Source: CALKXV01 sp965228905
Lineage (GTDB): Bacteria; Pseudomonadota; Alphaproteobacteria; Rhodobacterales; Rhodobacteraceae
Length of the DNA stretch: 64,000 bases
Assembly: GCA_965228905.1 (NCBI GenBank)
Contig: CBDDII010000003.1
Location: forward strand, 1,612,001-1,676,000
Reading direction: 5' to 3'
Shown: one piece after another, positions 18,692-26,577 of the stretch
Numbering within the stretch: position 1 is the first letter of the stretch
How the letters are laid out: every line of letters starts with the position of its first letter
Position numbers and translations under genes: made by a program
The notes under the pieces: generated by a model
What the model was told of the DNA's origin: nothing
Seen by the model: the letters and a program-made list of their open reading frames with translations, nothing else
Database searches by the model: none

Positions 18692-19303
18692 ATGCAAAGC
18701 GTCGAGGCGATAGCGAAAGAGATCCTGGCCCGAGAGGGCGGATATGTGAACGATCCCGACGATCCGGGCGGGGCGACGAAATACGGCGTCACGGTCCACA
18801 CCATGCGCCGTTTGGGGATGGATCTGACGGGTGATGGGAACGTTGACGCGGCAGATGTGCAGCGGCTGACGCGGACGCAGGCCTTGGAGATCTTCATTCG
18901 GCACTACTTCCATGCGCCCCGGATCGCCGAGTTGCCCGAAGTGCTGCACGCAACCGTCTTTGACATGCAGGTCAACGCTGGTGCGAACGCGGTGAAGCTG
19001 TTGCAGCGGCTTTGTACCAAGATGGGATTCCAGGCCACGGCGGACGGCAAGATCGGGCCAAAAACGATAGTTGCGGCGCGTCGGGCGGCGGAGGCGGCTC
19101 CTGACCATATCCGCGACGCCTATGGGATCGAGCGGCGGAATTACTATTACGCCTTGGCCGATCGGCGACCGGCGAGCCGCAAGTTCGCAAGGCGCAAGGA
19201 TGGTGGCAAGGGCGGATGGATCACGCGGGCGGAGGAATTCATCGCGCCGCGCTATCACCTCAGCGCCGCCGAGCATCGCGCAAGGGTGGCGTCATGGGGA
19301 TAA
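18692..19303 (+). CDS. Endolysin, glycoside hydrolase 108 family
   Basis: A 203-residue peptidoglycan hydrolase (N-acetylmuramidase-like). The catalytic motif is EGGYVNDPDDPGG with E15 as the likely acid. The C-terminal part (FQATADGKIGPKT) resembles a peptidoglycan-binding segment. There is no signal peptide, so it needs the adjacent holin to reach the wall. The start follows GGAAGGGG. It overlaps the holin by 10 bases. In Rhodobacter capsulatus, an endolysin and holin located away from the main gene transfer agent cluster release the particles; this pair has that look. A lone prophage remnant is the alternative, but no other phage gene is near. Confidence 0.85.
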   Translation: MQSVEAIAKEILAREGGYVNDPDDPGGATKYGVTVHTMRRLGMDLTGDGNVDAADVQRLTRTQALEIFIRHYFHAPRIAELPEVLHATVFDMQVNAGANAVKLLQRLCTKMGFQATADGKIGPKTIVAARRAAEAAPDHIRDAYGIERRNYYYALADRRPASRKFARRKDGGKGGWITRAEEFIAPRYHLSAAEHRARVASWG

Positions 19304-19866
19304 TCGGCAGCATCCTGGGAACGCTTTTCGGTGGCGGGCAGAACGTGATCCGCGACACGGTCGAGGTCTTTCGTCCGAACGCCGAAGCGCAGGCGACGCG
19401 GGACGCCGCGCGCGAGGCGGCAGCTCTGGCCCAGTTCGCCGCAGAGTTCACACAGCCACGCCAAGGCTGGTTCGACAGGTTCATGGACGGGTTGAACCGT
19501 CTGCCGCGCCCATTGCTGGCCTTTGGAACCCTGGGGCTGTTCACGGCGGCAATGGTCGATCCGGTCTGGTTCGCGCAGCGAATGCAGGGCGTCGCACTGG
19601 TGCCGGAACCGCTTTGGTGGCTGATGGGGGCGATCGTGTCGTTCTATTTCGGTGCGCGGCACCAGGCGAAGACGCAACAGTTTCAGAACGGTCTGAACGC
19701 CACGCTTGCGCGCACTGCCGAGGTGACCGGGCATATCCGTGCGCTTGAGGCGCTGAAGACCGAGATGGCAGAGGATGCGAGTGACTTTGCCGAGACTGAC
19801 ACGACCCCTGGCGCGGTGGAAGTGCGCGGCAACCCAGCCTTGCGGGATTGGGCGGCACGGAAATGA
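19294..19866 (+). CDS. Holin, gene-transfer-agent release type
   Basis: A 190-residue protein with an amphipathic, glycine-rich N-terminus (IIGSILGTLFGGG), an alanine-rich helix, and two clear membrane segments at about 73-92 and 105-122. A charged C-terminal coiled tail follows. This matches the family of three-segment holins named for gene transfer release. It would open the inner membrane for the endolysin encoded just before it. Its start lies inside the endolysin gene and its end overlaps the next ORF as ATGA, so expression of all parts is linked. Confidence 0.8.
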   Translation: MGIIGSILGTLFGGGQNVIRDTVEVFRPNAEAQATRDAAREAAALAQFAAEFTQPRQGWFDRFMDGLNRLPRPLLAFGTLGLFTAAMVDPVWFAQRMQGVALVPEPLWWLMGAIVSFYFGARHQAKTQQFQNGLNATLARTAEVTGHIRALEALKTEMAEDASDFAETDTTPGAVEVRGNPALRDWAARK

Positions 19867-20042
19867 GCGGCGATCTTCTGTTGAAGCTTCTGGCCGATCA
19901 CGGCCCCTGGGTGATCCTCGTCTTCTTTCTGCTTTGGCGGGATCTGGAAAAGGACAGGGCGACCCGCGCTATTCTGGACAAGAACGCGCTGATCCTGACC
20001 GAGATCGCCACGGTGATCCGCGAGCGGATGCCAAGGGACTGA
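19863..20042 (+). CDS. Small UviB/BhlA-like holin-type membrane protein
   Basis: A 59-residue protein starting MSGDLLLKLLADHGPWVILVF as one N-terminal membrane helix, then a charged helix (WRDLEKDRATRAILDKNAL). That plan, a short membrane segment with a charged coiled tail, is that of BhlA/UviB holin-like proteins. The ATG overlaps the preceding holin stop (ATGA). The function as a second holin, antiholin or spanin partner is an inference from location. Confidence 0.6.
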   Translation: MSGDLLLKLLADHGPWVILVFFLLWRDLEKDRATRAILDKNALILTEIATVIRERMPRD

Positions 20043-20043
20043 C

Positions 20044-20172
20044 ATGGTTCGGCATTTTTTGACGAAACTGCGCGCTTGTCTGACCGGTTGGCGATTTTCG
20101 CAATCCGTTGCGCGCAACAACCGGGCTGCCGAACGTCTGGACGCAGCCGTGCGAGAGGTTCTGAGGCAATGA
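20044..20172 (+). CDS. 42-residue basic ORF coupled to the lysis cassette
   Basis: The frame begins one base after the previous stop (TGACATG) and ends with TGA overlapping the ATG of the next gene. The product is basic: MVRHFLTKLRACLTGW at the start and RLDAAVREVLRQ at the end, predicted helical. It has no recognised domain. The overlaps at both ends make a real coupled gene more likely than chance. No strong ribosome site is visible, which fits translation by re-initiation. Confidence 0.5.
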   Translation: MVRHFLTKLRACLTGWRFSQSVARNNRAAERLDAAVREVLRQ

Positions 20173-20591
20173 TCCATCCGATCCTACTTCTCATCGCCGT
20201 CTCGGCGGCGTTCCTGATCTCGAACAGGTTCTTGGGCTATGACCGATCCTATGCCATCGGGTTCGGGGCTTTCACCCTGATGGCGTTCCTCGTCGCGGCG
20301 ACCTTTCTTTGGCTCTGGATCAAACGCGCCACGCCGCTTGCCATGGGCATGTTCTTTGGCTGGGCCGGGGCAGCGGGCGTCCTGGGCTGGTGGTGGAGCT
20401 TCAAACTCTTCGAACATCCCGCATGGATGGTCGCCAATCCCGGCCTTTTCCTGCTTCTGGCGGCATACTTCGTGGGGGCCGTGCTTCACTTCAAGGTGAT
20501 CTGGCACTCCTTCGGCTGGAAGGGGGCGGGGTATCTCTACCCGGTCTTGGCCTGCCTTGCGGTTTCCGTGCTTTTGCAGGCCATCGTCTGA
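20169..20591 (+). CDS. Small polytopic membrane protein, unknown function
   Basis: A 140-residue protein with four or five hydrophobic segments (ILLLIAVSAAFLIS, FGAFTLMAFLVAATFLWLW, MFFGWAGAAGVLGWWW, LFLLLAAYFVGAVL, LACLAVSVLLQAIV). No motif identifies it. It is translationally coupled to the 42-residue ORF and ends 70 bases before ccmF. It may belong to the lysis set or to the cytochrome c genes. Confidence 0.7.
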   Translation: MIHPILLLIAVSAAFLISNRFLGYDRSYAIGFGAFTLMAFLVAATFLWLWIKRATPLAMGMFFGWAGAAGVLGWWWSFKLFEHPAWMVANPGLFLLLAAYFVGAVLHFKVIWHSFGWKGAGYLYPVLACLAVSVLLQAIV

Positions 20592-20661
20592 GGTTTTGAA
20601 CACTGCGACTTGATGGCCCAGCCCCTTGGCGTCTCTTCGCCTTGGGCCTAGTGTTGCGGCC

Positions 20662-22632
20662 ATGATCGTCGAGCTTGGACATTTCGCACTTCTTCTCGCG
20701 CTGGTCGTCGCTGTCCTGCAGACGGTGATGCCCTTGGTCGGTGCCCAGAAACGGTGGAGCGGCTGGATGGCCGTGGGCGAACCTGCGGCACTGGCGCAGG
20801 CCGCACTTCTCATGATTTCCTTTGCTGCCTTGACCTATGCCTTTGTCACCTCTGATTTTTCCGTCCGACTGGTGACAAGCAATTCTCACACGCTGAAGCC
20901 GATGCTTTACAAGGTCACCGGCGTCTGGGGAAACCACGAGGGGTCGATGCTGCTCTGGTGCCTGATCCTAGCGGTCTTTGGCGCTCTTGTCGCGCTTTTC
21001 GGAGGGAACCTGCCCGACAGGTTGCGCGCGCGGGTGCTGGGCGTTCAGGCGTCCATCGGCGTCGCCTTTCTGGGGTTCCTGATCTTCACCTCGAACCCGT
21101 TCCTGAGACTGGCCGCACCGCCAATGAACGGTCAGGATCTGAACCCCCTGTTGCAGGATCCGGGCTTGGCCTTCCATCCGCCGTTTCTTTACGTCGGCTA
21201 TGTCGGGCTTTCGACGTCGTTTTCCTTTGCCGTGGCGGCCCTCTTGGAGGGACGTGTTGACGCGGCCTGGGGCAGGTGGGTGCGGCCCTGGACGCTTCTG
21301 TCCTGGCTGAACCTGACCATCGGCATCGCCCTTGGATCATGGTGGGCCTATTACGAATTGGGCTGGGGTGGCTTCTGGTTCTGGGACCCGGTAGAAAATG
21401 CGTCGTTCATGCCCTGGCTTATTTCCGCGGCACTGTTGCACTCGGCCATCGTCGTTGAAAAGCGCGAGGCGCTGAAAAGCTGGACGATCCTTCTGGCGAT
21501 CCTGGCTTTCGGCTTTTCCCTGATCGGAGCTTTCATCGTGCGTTCCGGCGTTCTGACCAGCGTCCACGCCTTTGCCAACGACCCTGAACGCGGGGTGTAC
21601 CTTTTGGCCATCACCGCGATTTTCGTCGGAGGCGCGCTGACACTTTACGCGGCGCGGGCGGGCGAGATGACGGCGAAGGGGATTTTCGGCACGGTCAGCC
21701 GGGAAAGCGCACTGGTCCTGAACAACGTGCTGTTGGCGGTTGCGACCTTCGTGGTCTTCATCGGCACGGTCTGGCCGCTGGTGGCCGAAATGGCCTTTTC
21801 GCGAAAGGTCTCGGTCGGCCCTCCGTTCTTCGATGCGGCCTTCACGCCCTTCATGCTGATCCTCGCTATCGTCCTGCCCATTGGCACCATACTTCCCTGG
21901 AAACGCGCGAAACTGGGCCGGGTGATGCGCCCGCTTTTCGCAGCACTCGCCCTGGCTTTCGCCCTTTCCGCACTGGTCTGGATCGTCGGGTCGGGGCGCA
22001 GCCTGATGGCCCCGATCGGTGCTTTCCTGGGCGCATGGCTGATCCTTGGCGCTGCCGTGGATCTCTGGACCAAAACCGGTAGCGCGATACCCGCAAAGCT
22101 GCGTCGCGCGATCAAACTGCCGCGCTCGGACTGGGGCCGGGTAGTGGCCCACGCCGGGCTGGGCGTGACCTTCATCGGTATTGCCCTGATGATGGCCTGG
22201 GAAACTGAGGACATTCGCGTCGCACGCGCCGGCGAGAGCTTCGAGGTCGCAGGCTACGAGATCTCACTGGCGGCGGTGCGAAACGTCGAAGGACCGAACT
22301 ACCTGTCCACCATGGCCGAGATGCGCGTGGCGAGGAACGGGCGCGAGGTGGCTGTGCTTTACCCGGAAAAAAGGGTCTACCCGGTGGCCGGAATGCCGAC
22401 GACCGAAGCGGCCATCGACAACGGCGTCTTCCGAGACATCTATCTGGTGATCGGGGACCGGCAGGCGGATGGCGGCTGGGCGGTGCGGTCCTACGTCAAA
22501 CCCTTTGCCAACTGGATCTGGGCGGGCGCGATCATCATGTCGCTTGGCGGGTTGCTTTCCCTGACCGACCGTCGTTTCCGCGTGGCAGCCGGTGCCCGGA
22601 AACAACCGACGGCGGGGGTGCCGGCGGAATGA
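20662..22632 (+). CDS. ccmF: Heme lyase subunit CcmF
   Basis: Large inner-membrane protein of system I cytochrome c maturation, 656 residues, with more than a dozen membrane segments. It receives heme from CcmE and attaches it to apocytochrome c together with CcmH. The tryptophan-rich WWD heme-handling domain is GWGGFWFWDPVENASFMPW, near residue 235. Start ATG 20662 gives MIVELGHFALLLAL. The stop overlaps the ccmH start as ATGA. Confidence 0.97.
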   Translation: MIVELGHFALLLALVVAVLQTVMPLVGAQKRWSGWMAVGEPAALAQAALLMISFAALTYAFVTSDFSVRLVTSNSHTLKPMLYKVTGVWGNHEGSMLLWCLILAVFGALVALFGGNLPDRLRARVLGVQASIGVAFLGFLIFTSNPFLRLAAPPMNGQDLNPLLQDPGLAFHPPFLYVGYVGLSTSFSFAVAALLEGRVDAAWGRWVRPWTLLSWLNLTIGIALGSWWAYYELGWGGFWFWDPVENASFMPWLISAALLHSAIVVEKREALKSWTILLAILAFGFSLIGAFIVRSGVLTSVHAFANDPERGVYLLAITAIFVGGALTLYAARAGEMTAKGIFGTVSRESALVLNNVLLAVATFVVFIGTVWPLVAEMAFSRKVSVGPPFFDAAFTPFMLILAIVLPIGTILPWKRAKLGRVMRPLFAALALAFALSALVWIVGSGRSLMAPIGAFLGAWLILGAAVDLWTKTGSAIPAKLRRAIKLPRSDWGRVVAHAGLGVTFIGIALMMAWETEDIRVARAGESFEVAGYEISLAAVRNVEGPNYLSTMAEMRVARNGREVAVLYPEKRVYPVAGMPTTEAAIDNGVFRDIYLVIGDRQADGGWAVRSYVKPFANWIWAGAIIMSLGGLLSLTDRRFRVAAGARKQPTAGVPAE

Positions 22633-23078
22633 TCTGGCGTGCCTGTCTGCTTTGGCTGGCCCTGGCCGGTGCGGCCCTCGCGGTACAGCCGAACGAAGTG
22701 CTGGACGATCAGGTGCTGGAAGAACGCGCCCGCGAGATTTCCAAAGAACTGCGTTGCCTTGTCTGCCGCAACGAAAGCATCGACGAAAGCAATGCCGAAC
22801 TGGCCCGTGATCTGCGTGTGTTGGTGCGCGAACGTCTGGTGGCAGGGGATACGGACGGCGAGGTGATCGCTTTCATCGTCGACCGCTATGGCGAATATGT
22901 CCTGCTGAACCCGACGGCGACTGGCTCGAACCTGATCCTCTGGATCGCGGGGCCAGCCCTGTTTCTTGCCGCCCTCGGCATTTCCGGCGCCTATCTGATG
23001 CGCCGCCGAAGCGCACCGGTGCCGGATCAGCTTTCCGAAGAGGAAAAGGCGCGGCTGTCGAAACTGCTTGAGAAATAA
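22629..23078 (+). CDS. ccmH: Cytochrome c maturation thiol reductant CcmH (CcmL)
   Basis: A 149-residue periplasmic protein with a signal peptide and a C-terminal membrane anchor (ILWIAGPALFLAALGISGAYL). The redox motif is LRCLVCRNESI with C43 and C46. It keeps apocytochrome heme-site cysteines reduced for ligation. The short form lacks the TPR domain found in fused CcmH/CcmI proteins. It is translationally coupled to ccmF. Confidence 0.94.
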   Translation: MIWRACLLWLALAGAALAVQPNEVLDDQVLEERAREISKELRCLVCRNESIDESNAELARDLRVLVRERLVAGDTDGEVIAFIVDRYGEYVLLNPTATGSNLILWIAGPALFLAALGISGAYLMRRRSAPVPDQLSEEEKARLSKLLEK

Positions 23079-23176
23079 CCTGCCCGCAACGTTGCGTCCC
23101 CAACCGGATTTACCCCTTTTCCGAACCAATCGGTTCACTTATGTCTTGGGAGCTGAACCCTAAAAGGACCTGCGCG

Positions 23177-23956
23177 ATGGACTACCAGACGATCCGCCTC
23201 ACTCACCAGGATGGCTATGCCGAGATCAAACTGGATCGGGCTGACAAGAAAAACGCCCTGAACAGCCAGATGCGGGCCGAACTTTTGCACGCGATCAAAA
23301 CCTCGGGCAGCGAGGCGCGGGCGATTGTCCTGACCGGGTCGGGCGATGCCTTTTGCTCGGGCCAGGACCTGGGTGACGCCAAGGGCTCGCTTGCCAATAT
23401 CAATCTCGAACGCACGCTTCGCGATGAATATGTCCCCTTGCTGCGCGCGATTTACGACTGCCCCGTGCCGACAATCACGGCGGTGAACGGAGCTGCGGCG
23501 GGGGCAGGGGCCAACCTTGCTCTGGCCTCGGATGTAGTGATCGCGACGGAAAGCGCGGTGTTCCTTCAGGCCTTCACGCGGATCGGGCTGATCCCGGACG
23601 CGGGCGGCACCTATTGGTTGCCCCGCCAGATCGGCTTTGCCCGTGCCATGGGCGCTGCCCTGTTTGCCGAACCGATCAGCGCCATGCAGGCCGCCGACTG
23701 GGGCATGATCTGGGAAGCTGTGCCGGATGCAGACTTTGAAAGCCATTGGCGCAAACGAGCGGCGAAACTGGCCTCGGGCCCGACCGTCGCCTACTCGCAG
23801 GCAAAAGAGGCGATCCGTGGGTCATACGACAACGGGCTGGAAGAACAGCTTTTGCTGGAAGCCCGGCTTCAGGGGCGCTGCGGCAAGACCCGAGACTTCC
23901 GTGAAGGTGTGATGGCATTTCTTGAAAAGCGTCCTGCAGAATACGAAGGACGCTAA
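23177..23956 (+). CDS. Enoyl-CoA hydratase/isomerase family protein
   Basis: A 259-residue crotonase-fold enzyme. The CoA/oxyanion-hole segments are AFCSGQDLGDAKG and NGAAAGAGANLALASD. The catalytic-region helix is FTRIGLIPDAGGTYWLPR, where a single acidic residue (D) rather than two Glu is prominent. This favours an isomerase-like member such as PaaG over a classical hydratase; the substrate is not certain. The start is ATG 23177 with AAGGA just upstream. It is monocistronic, with a bidirectional terminator after it. Confidence 0.88.
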   Translation: MDYQTIRLTHQDGYAEIKLDRADKKNALNSQMRAELLHAIKTSGSEARAIVLTGSGDAFCSGQDLGDAKGSLANINLERTLRDEYVPLLRAIYDCPVPTITAVNGAAAGAGANLALASDVVIATESAVFLQAFTRIGLIPDAGGTYWLPRQIGFARAMGAALFAEPISAMQAADWGMIWEAVPDADFESHWRKRAAKLASGPTVAYSQAKEAIRGSYDNGLEEQLLLEARLQGRCGKTRDFREGVMAFLEKRPAEYEGR

Positions 23957-23961
23957 AGGGA

Positions 23962-23990
23962 AAAGAGCGCCGACATGTGCGGCGCTCTTT
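23962..23990. terminator. Bidirectional terminator
   Basis: AAAGAGCGCCG, loop ACATGTG, CGGCGCTCTTT: 11 perfect pairs with A/T at the base. It lies between two convergent genes and serves both. Confidence 0.9.
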
Positions 23991-23997
23991 CGAGGTG

Positions 23998-24951
23998 TCA
24001 CAGTAGGAACGGGTCTTCGAGTTCGCCGTCTTCGAAACCGCCATCTTCGAAGCCGCCGTCGCTGAAGCCGCTGACGTTAACCGTCAGAACCGCCGTATCG
24101 CCGCCTTTGATCCCATAGGTGAACGTCGTCTGCGCCTGTTCAAAGTCGTTCAGGTCGTCAAACTCGCCATTGGCCGAGAAGTCGATCGTGCCATCGGGAT
24201 AGATCATCAGCAATCCACCGTCCGATCCGGGCACGATGATCGGGTCAGCCTCCACGGCCACACCATTCACGGAAGTGACCTGACCGGCGTAGGGCGAAAC
24301 CGTGCCTTCGCTGTCCGTCGTGTCGTCGGTCAGCACGTTGTCGGTGTCGGTATCCAGGAAATCGAACATGTCGCCAAAGGTCGCGTCTTCGAAAACGTCC
24401 AGAACATCGTCATTGGCGGTGTGGATGTCTTCGACGGGTTCTTCCGGCTCCTCTGGTGAGTCGCCGCCCAGTTTCAGCGAACCGTCGCGGTCGCCGTCGG
24501 GATCGCCGACCGAGGTTAGGCGCAGCCCGAAATCCTGCAAGGAGACATCGGCGAGGCTGAGATCAGTGTCGGCATCAAGGGTAAAGCTGATGTCCTGCAC
24601 GTCGCCATCGCCGAGGCCAGTGCCGTTCAGCACGACGCCCACGTCGTACTTGCCATCTTCCTTGATGACTTCGCCGTTCATGTTGATGCCGCCGCCAAGG
24701 TTGGACACCGATTCCTCGTCGACATCCATGTCGAGCTCGGTGCCGTCCGCAGTTTCGGCCGTCAGGGTGACGAACTCACCCACATCGCCTGCCATGTCGA
24801 AGAAGATGCCGTTCAGATCGCCGATCTGGCCGGTATAACCCTCTTCGCCCTCCTGAATGACATGCAGGTCAAAAACCAGAGAACCTTCGACTTCGGTTAC
24901 CGTCACTTTGACTGAAACTTCGCCCTCAATAATAAAATCCATAGACGCCAT
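23998..24951 (-). CDS. Acidic repeat-containing protein, possibly exported
   Basis: A 317-residue, very acidic protein, rich in Asp, Gly and Thr. It has beta-rich stretches (SVKVTVTEVEGSLVFDLHV, TFTYGIKGGDTAVLTVNVSG) like the Ig-like or VCBS modules of surface adhesins. YPDGTIDFSANGEFDDL and TFTYGIKGGDTA are particularly VCBS-like. The C-terminus is repetitive (DGGFEDGGFEDG) and ends in small hydrophobic residues. There is no N-terminal signal, which would fit type I secretion. The start is ATG 24951, with GGGAG upstream; ATG 24942 is an alternative. No ABC exporter is adjacent. Confidence 0.7.
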   Translation of the reverse strand: MASMDFIIEGEVSVKVTVTEVEGSLVFDLHVIQEGEEGYTGQIGDLNGIFFDMAGDVGEFVTLTAETADGTELDMDVDEESVSNLGGGINMNGEVIKEDGKYDVGVVLNGTGLGDGDVQDISFTLDADTDLSLADVSLQDFGLRLTSVGDPDGDRDGSLKLGGDSPEEPEEPVEDIHTANDDVLDVFEDATFGDMFDFLDTDTDNVLTDDTTDSEGTVSPYAGQVTSVNGVAVEADPIIVPGSDGGLLMIYPDGTIDFSANGEFDDLNDFEQAQTTFTYGIKGGDTAVLTVNVSGFSDGGFEDGGFEDGELEDPFLL

Positions 24952-25156
24952 TAATGCTGTCTCCCGTGGTGTGTGTGTACCGGGCCAGATAATCAACGGG
25001 TCGGGGGCGAGCTCGGACGGGAATGTGTCCGTCGTGGGGCGTTTTGCTTGGTTTGTTTATTTGTCGATGAACAGAGTGTTAACGGGACGGCACAAATCCA
25101 AAGCCGGTTCGTGGTTTCGGGCATGTGGGGATAAGGGACGCCACGCCGCGCAAATG

Positions 25157-25182
25157 AAAACGGCGGACCAGGGATCCGCCGT
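25157..25182 (-). terminator. Terminator of gltA, leftward
   Basis: ACGGCGGA pairs with TCCGCCGT around a seven-base loop. Four A on the plus strand before the stem give a short T-run for leftward transcripts. Confidence 0.65.
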
Positions 25183-25220
25183 AGTGTTCTTTTTCAACCT
25201 GTCGAAAGGTGTCGTGGCTT

Positions 25221-26516
25221 TTACCGCTTTTCCACGTCAACGTAATCGCGCGGGCCTTCGCCGACATAAAGCTGGCGCGGGCGGCCGATCTTGTTCTGCG
25301 GATCGGCGATCATTTCTTTCCACTGGCTGACCCAGCCAACGGTACGCGCCAGCGCAAAGATCGGCGTGAACATCGAGGTCGGGAAGCCCATGGCGTCAAG
25401 GATGATGCCCGAGTAGAAATCGACGTTCGGATATAGCTTGCGCTCGGCGAAATAGGGGTCCTCCACCGCGATTTTCTCAAGTTCTTTCGCAACTTGCAGT
25501 GTCGGGTTGTTCTCGATCCCCAGAAGATCAAGCACCTCGTCCGCCGATTGCTTCATCACCTTCGCGCGCGGGTCGAAGTTCTTGTAGACCCGGTGGCCAA
25601 AGCCCATCAGGCGGAATGGATCGTCCTTGTCTTTCGCCTTCTCGATAAATTCGGGAATACGGTTGGGCGAGCCGATCTCGCGCAGCATCTCAAGGCAGGC
25701 CTGGTTGGCACCGCCGTGGGCAGGACCCCAAAGGCAGGCGATCCCGGCGGCGATACAGGCGAACGGGTTGGCACCCGACGACGAAGCAAGGCGTACGGTC
25801 GAGGTCGAAGCGTTCTGTTCGTGGTCGGCATGGAGCGTAAAGATCCGGTCCATCGCACGGCTGAGGATCGGGTTCACCTCGTAATCCTCGGCCGGAACGG
25901 CAAAGCACATGCGCAGGAAGTTCGATGCGTAATCCAGATCATTGCGCGGATAGACAAAGGGCTGGCCGATCGAGAATTTATAGGCCCAGGCCGCGATCGT
26001 CGGCATCTTGGCGATCAGGCGGATCGAGGCGACCTCGCGCTGCCAGGGGTCATTGATGTCGGTACTGTCGTGATAAAACGCGGACATCGCGCCAACCACG
26101 CCGACCATGACGGCCATCGGATGCGCGTCGCGACGGAAACCCCGGAAGAAATACACCATCTGCTCGTGCAGCATGGTGTGGTTCGTGACGCGGTTTTCAA
26201 AGTCCTCCAACTCGGTCGCCGAGGGCAGTTCGCCGTAAAGCAGCAGATAGCAGACTTCGAGGAAGTGTGATTTTTCGGCAAGTTGGTCAATGGGATAGCC
26301 GCGGTGCAGAAGCTCGCCCTTGTCGCCGTCGATGAAGGTGATTGTGGAGTCACAGGACGCGGTCGAGGTGAAACCGGGGTCGTAGGTGAAAACATCGGCC
26401 TGACCGTACAGCTTGCGGATGTCCAGAACGTCGGGACCGCAAGTGGGCGACAGGACCGGAAGATCATAGTCCTTGCCATCGATCGTCAGTTTTGCGGTTT
26501 TCGGAGTGTCTGCCAT
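25221..26516 (-). CDS. gltA: Citrate synthase
   Basis: Type II citrate synthase of the TCA cycle, 431 residues. Catalytic residues lie in GPAHGGANQA and MGFGHRVYKNFDPRA, and in NVDFYSGI for the Asp. The N-terminus MADTPKTAKLTIDGK fits close relatives; an in-frame ATG at 26525 would add three residues and also has a fair ribosome site (AGGA). The gene follows gltX on the same strand after about 60 bases and may share its transcript. Confidence 0.97.
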   Translation of the reverse strand: MADTPKTAKLTIDGKDYDLPVLSPTCGPDVLDIRKLYGQADVFTYDPGFTSTASCDSTITFIDGDKGELLHRGYPIDQLAEKSHFLEVCYLLLYGELPSATELEDFENRVTNHTMLHEQMVYFFRGFRRDAHPMAVMVGVVGAMSAFYHDSTDINDPWQREVASIRLIAKMPTIAAWAYKFSIGQPFVYPRNDLDYASNFLRMCFAVPAEDYEVNPILSRAMDRIFTLHADHEQNASTSTVRLASSSGANPFACIAAGIACLWGPAHGGANQACLEMLREIGSPNRIPEFIEKAKDKDDPFRLMGFGHRVYKNFDPRAKVMKQSADEVLDLLGIENNPTLQVAKELEKIAVEDPYFAERKLYPNVDFYSGIILDAMGFPTSMFTPIFALARTVGWVSQWKEMIADPQNKIGRPRQLYVGEGPRDYVDVEKR

Positions 26517-26577
26517 GTCTTTCATACCCTTGTCCTATCTCACCGATGTCGTCGTCCGGTGTCTGACGTTTCATTGG

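Noticed and set aside
18692..19866. A prophage remnant
   Set aside because: Only lysis-type genes are present, no integrase, attachment repeats, capsid or tail genes, and the base composition blends with the surroundings.
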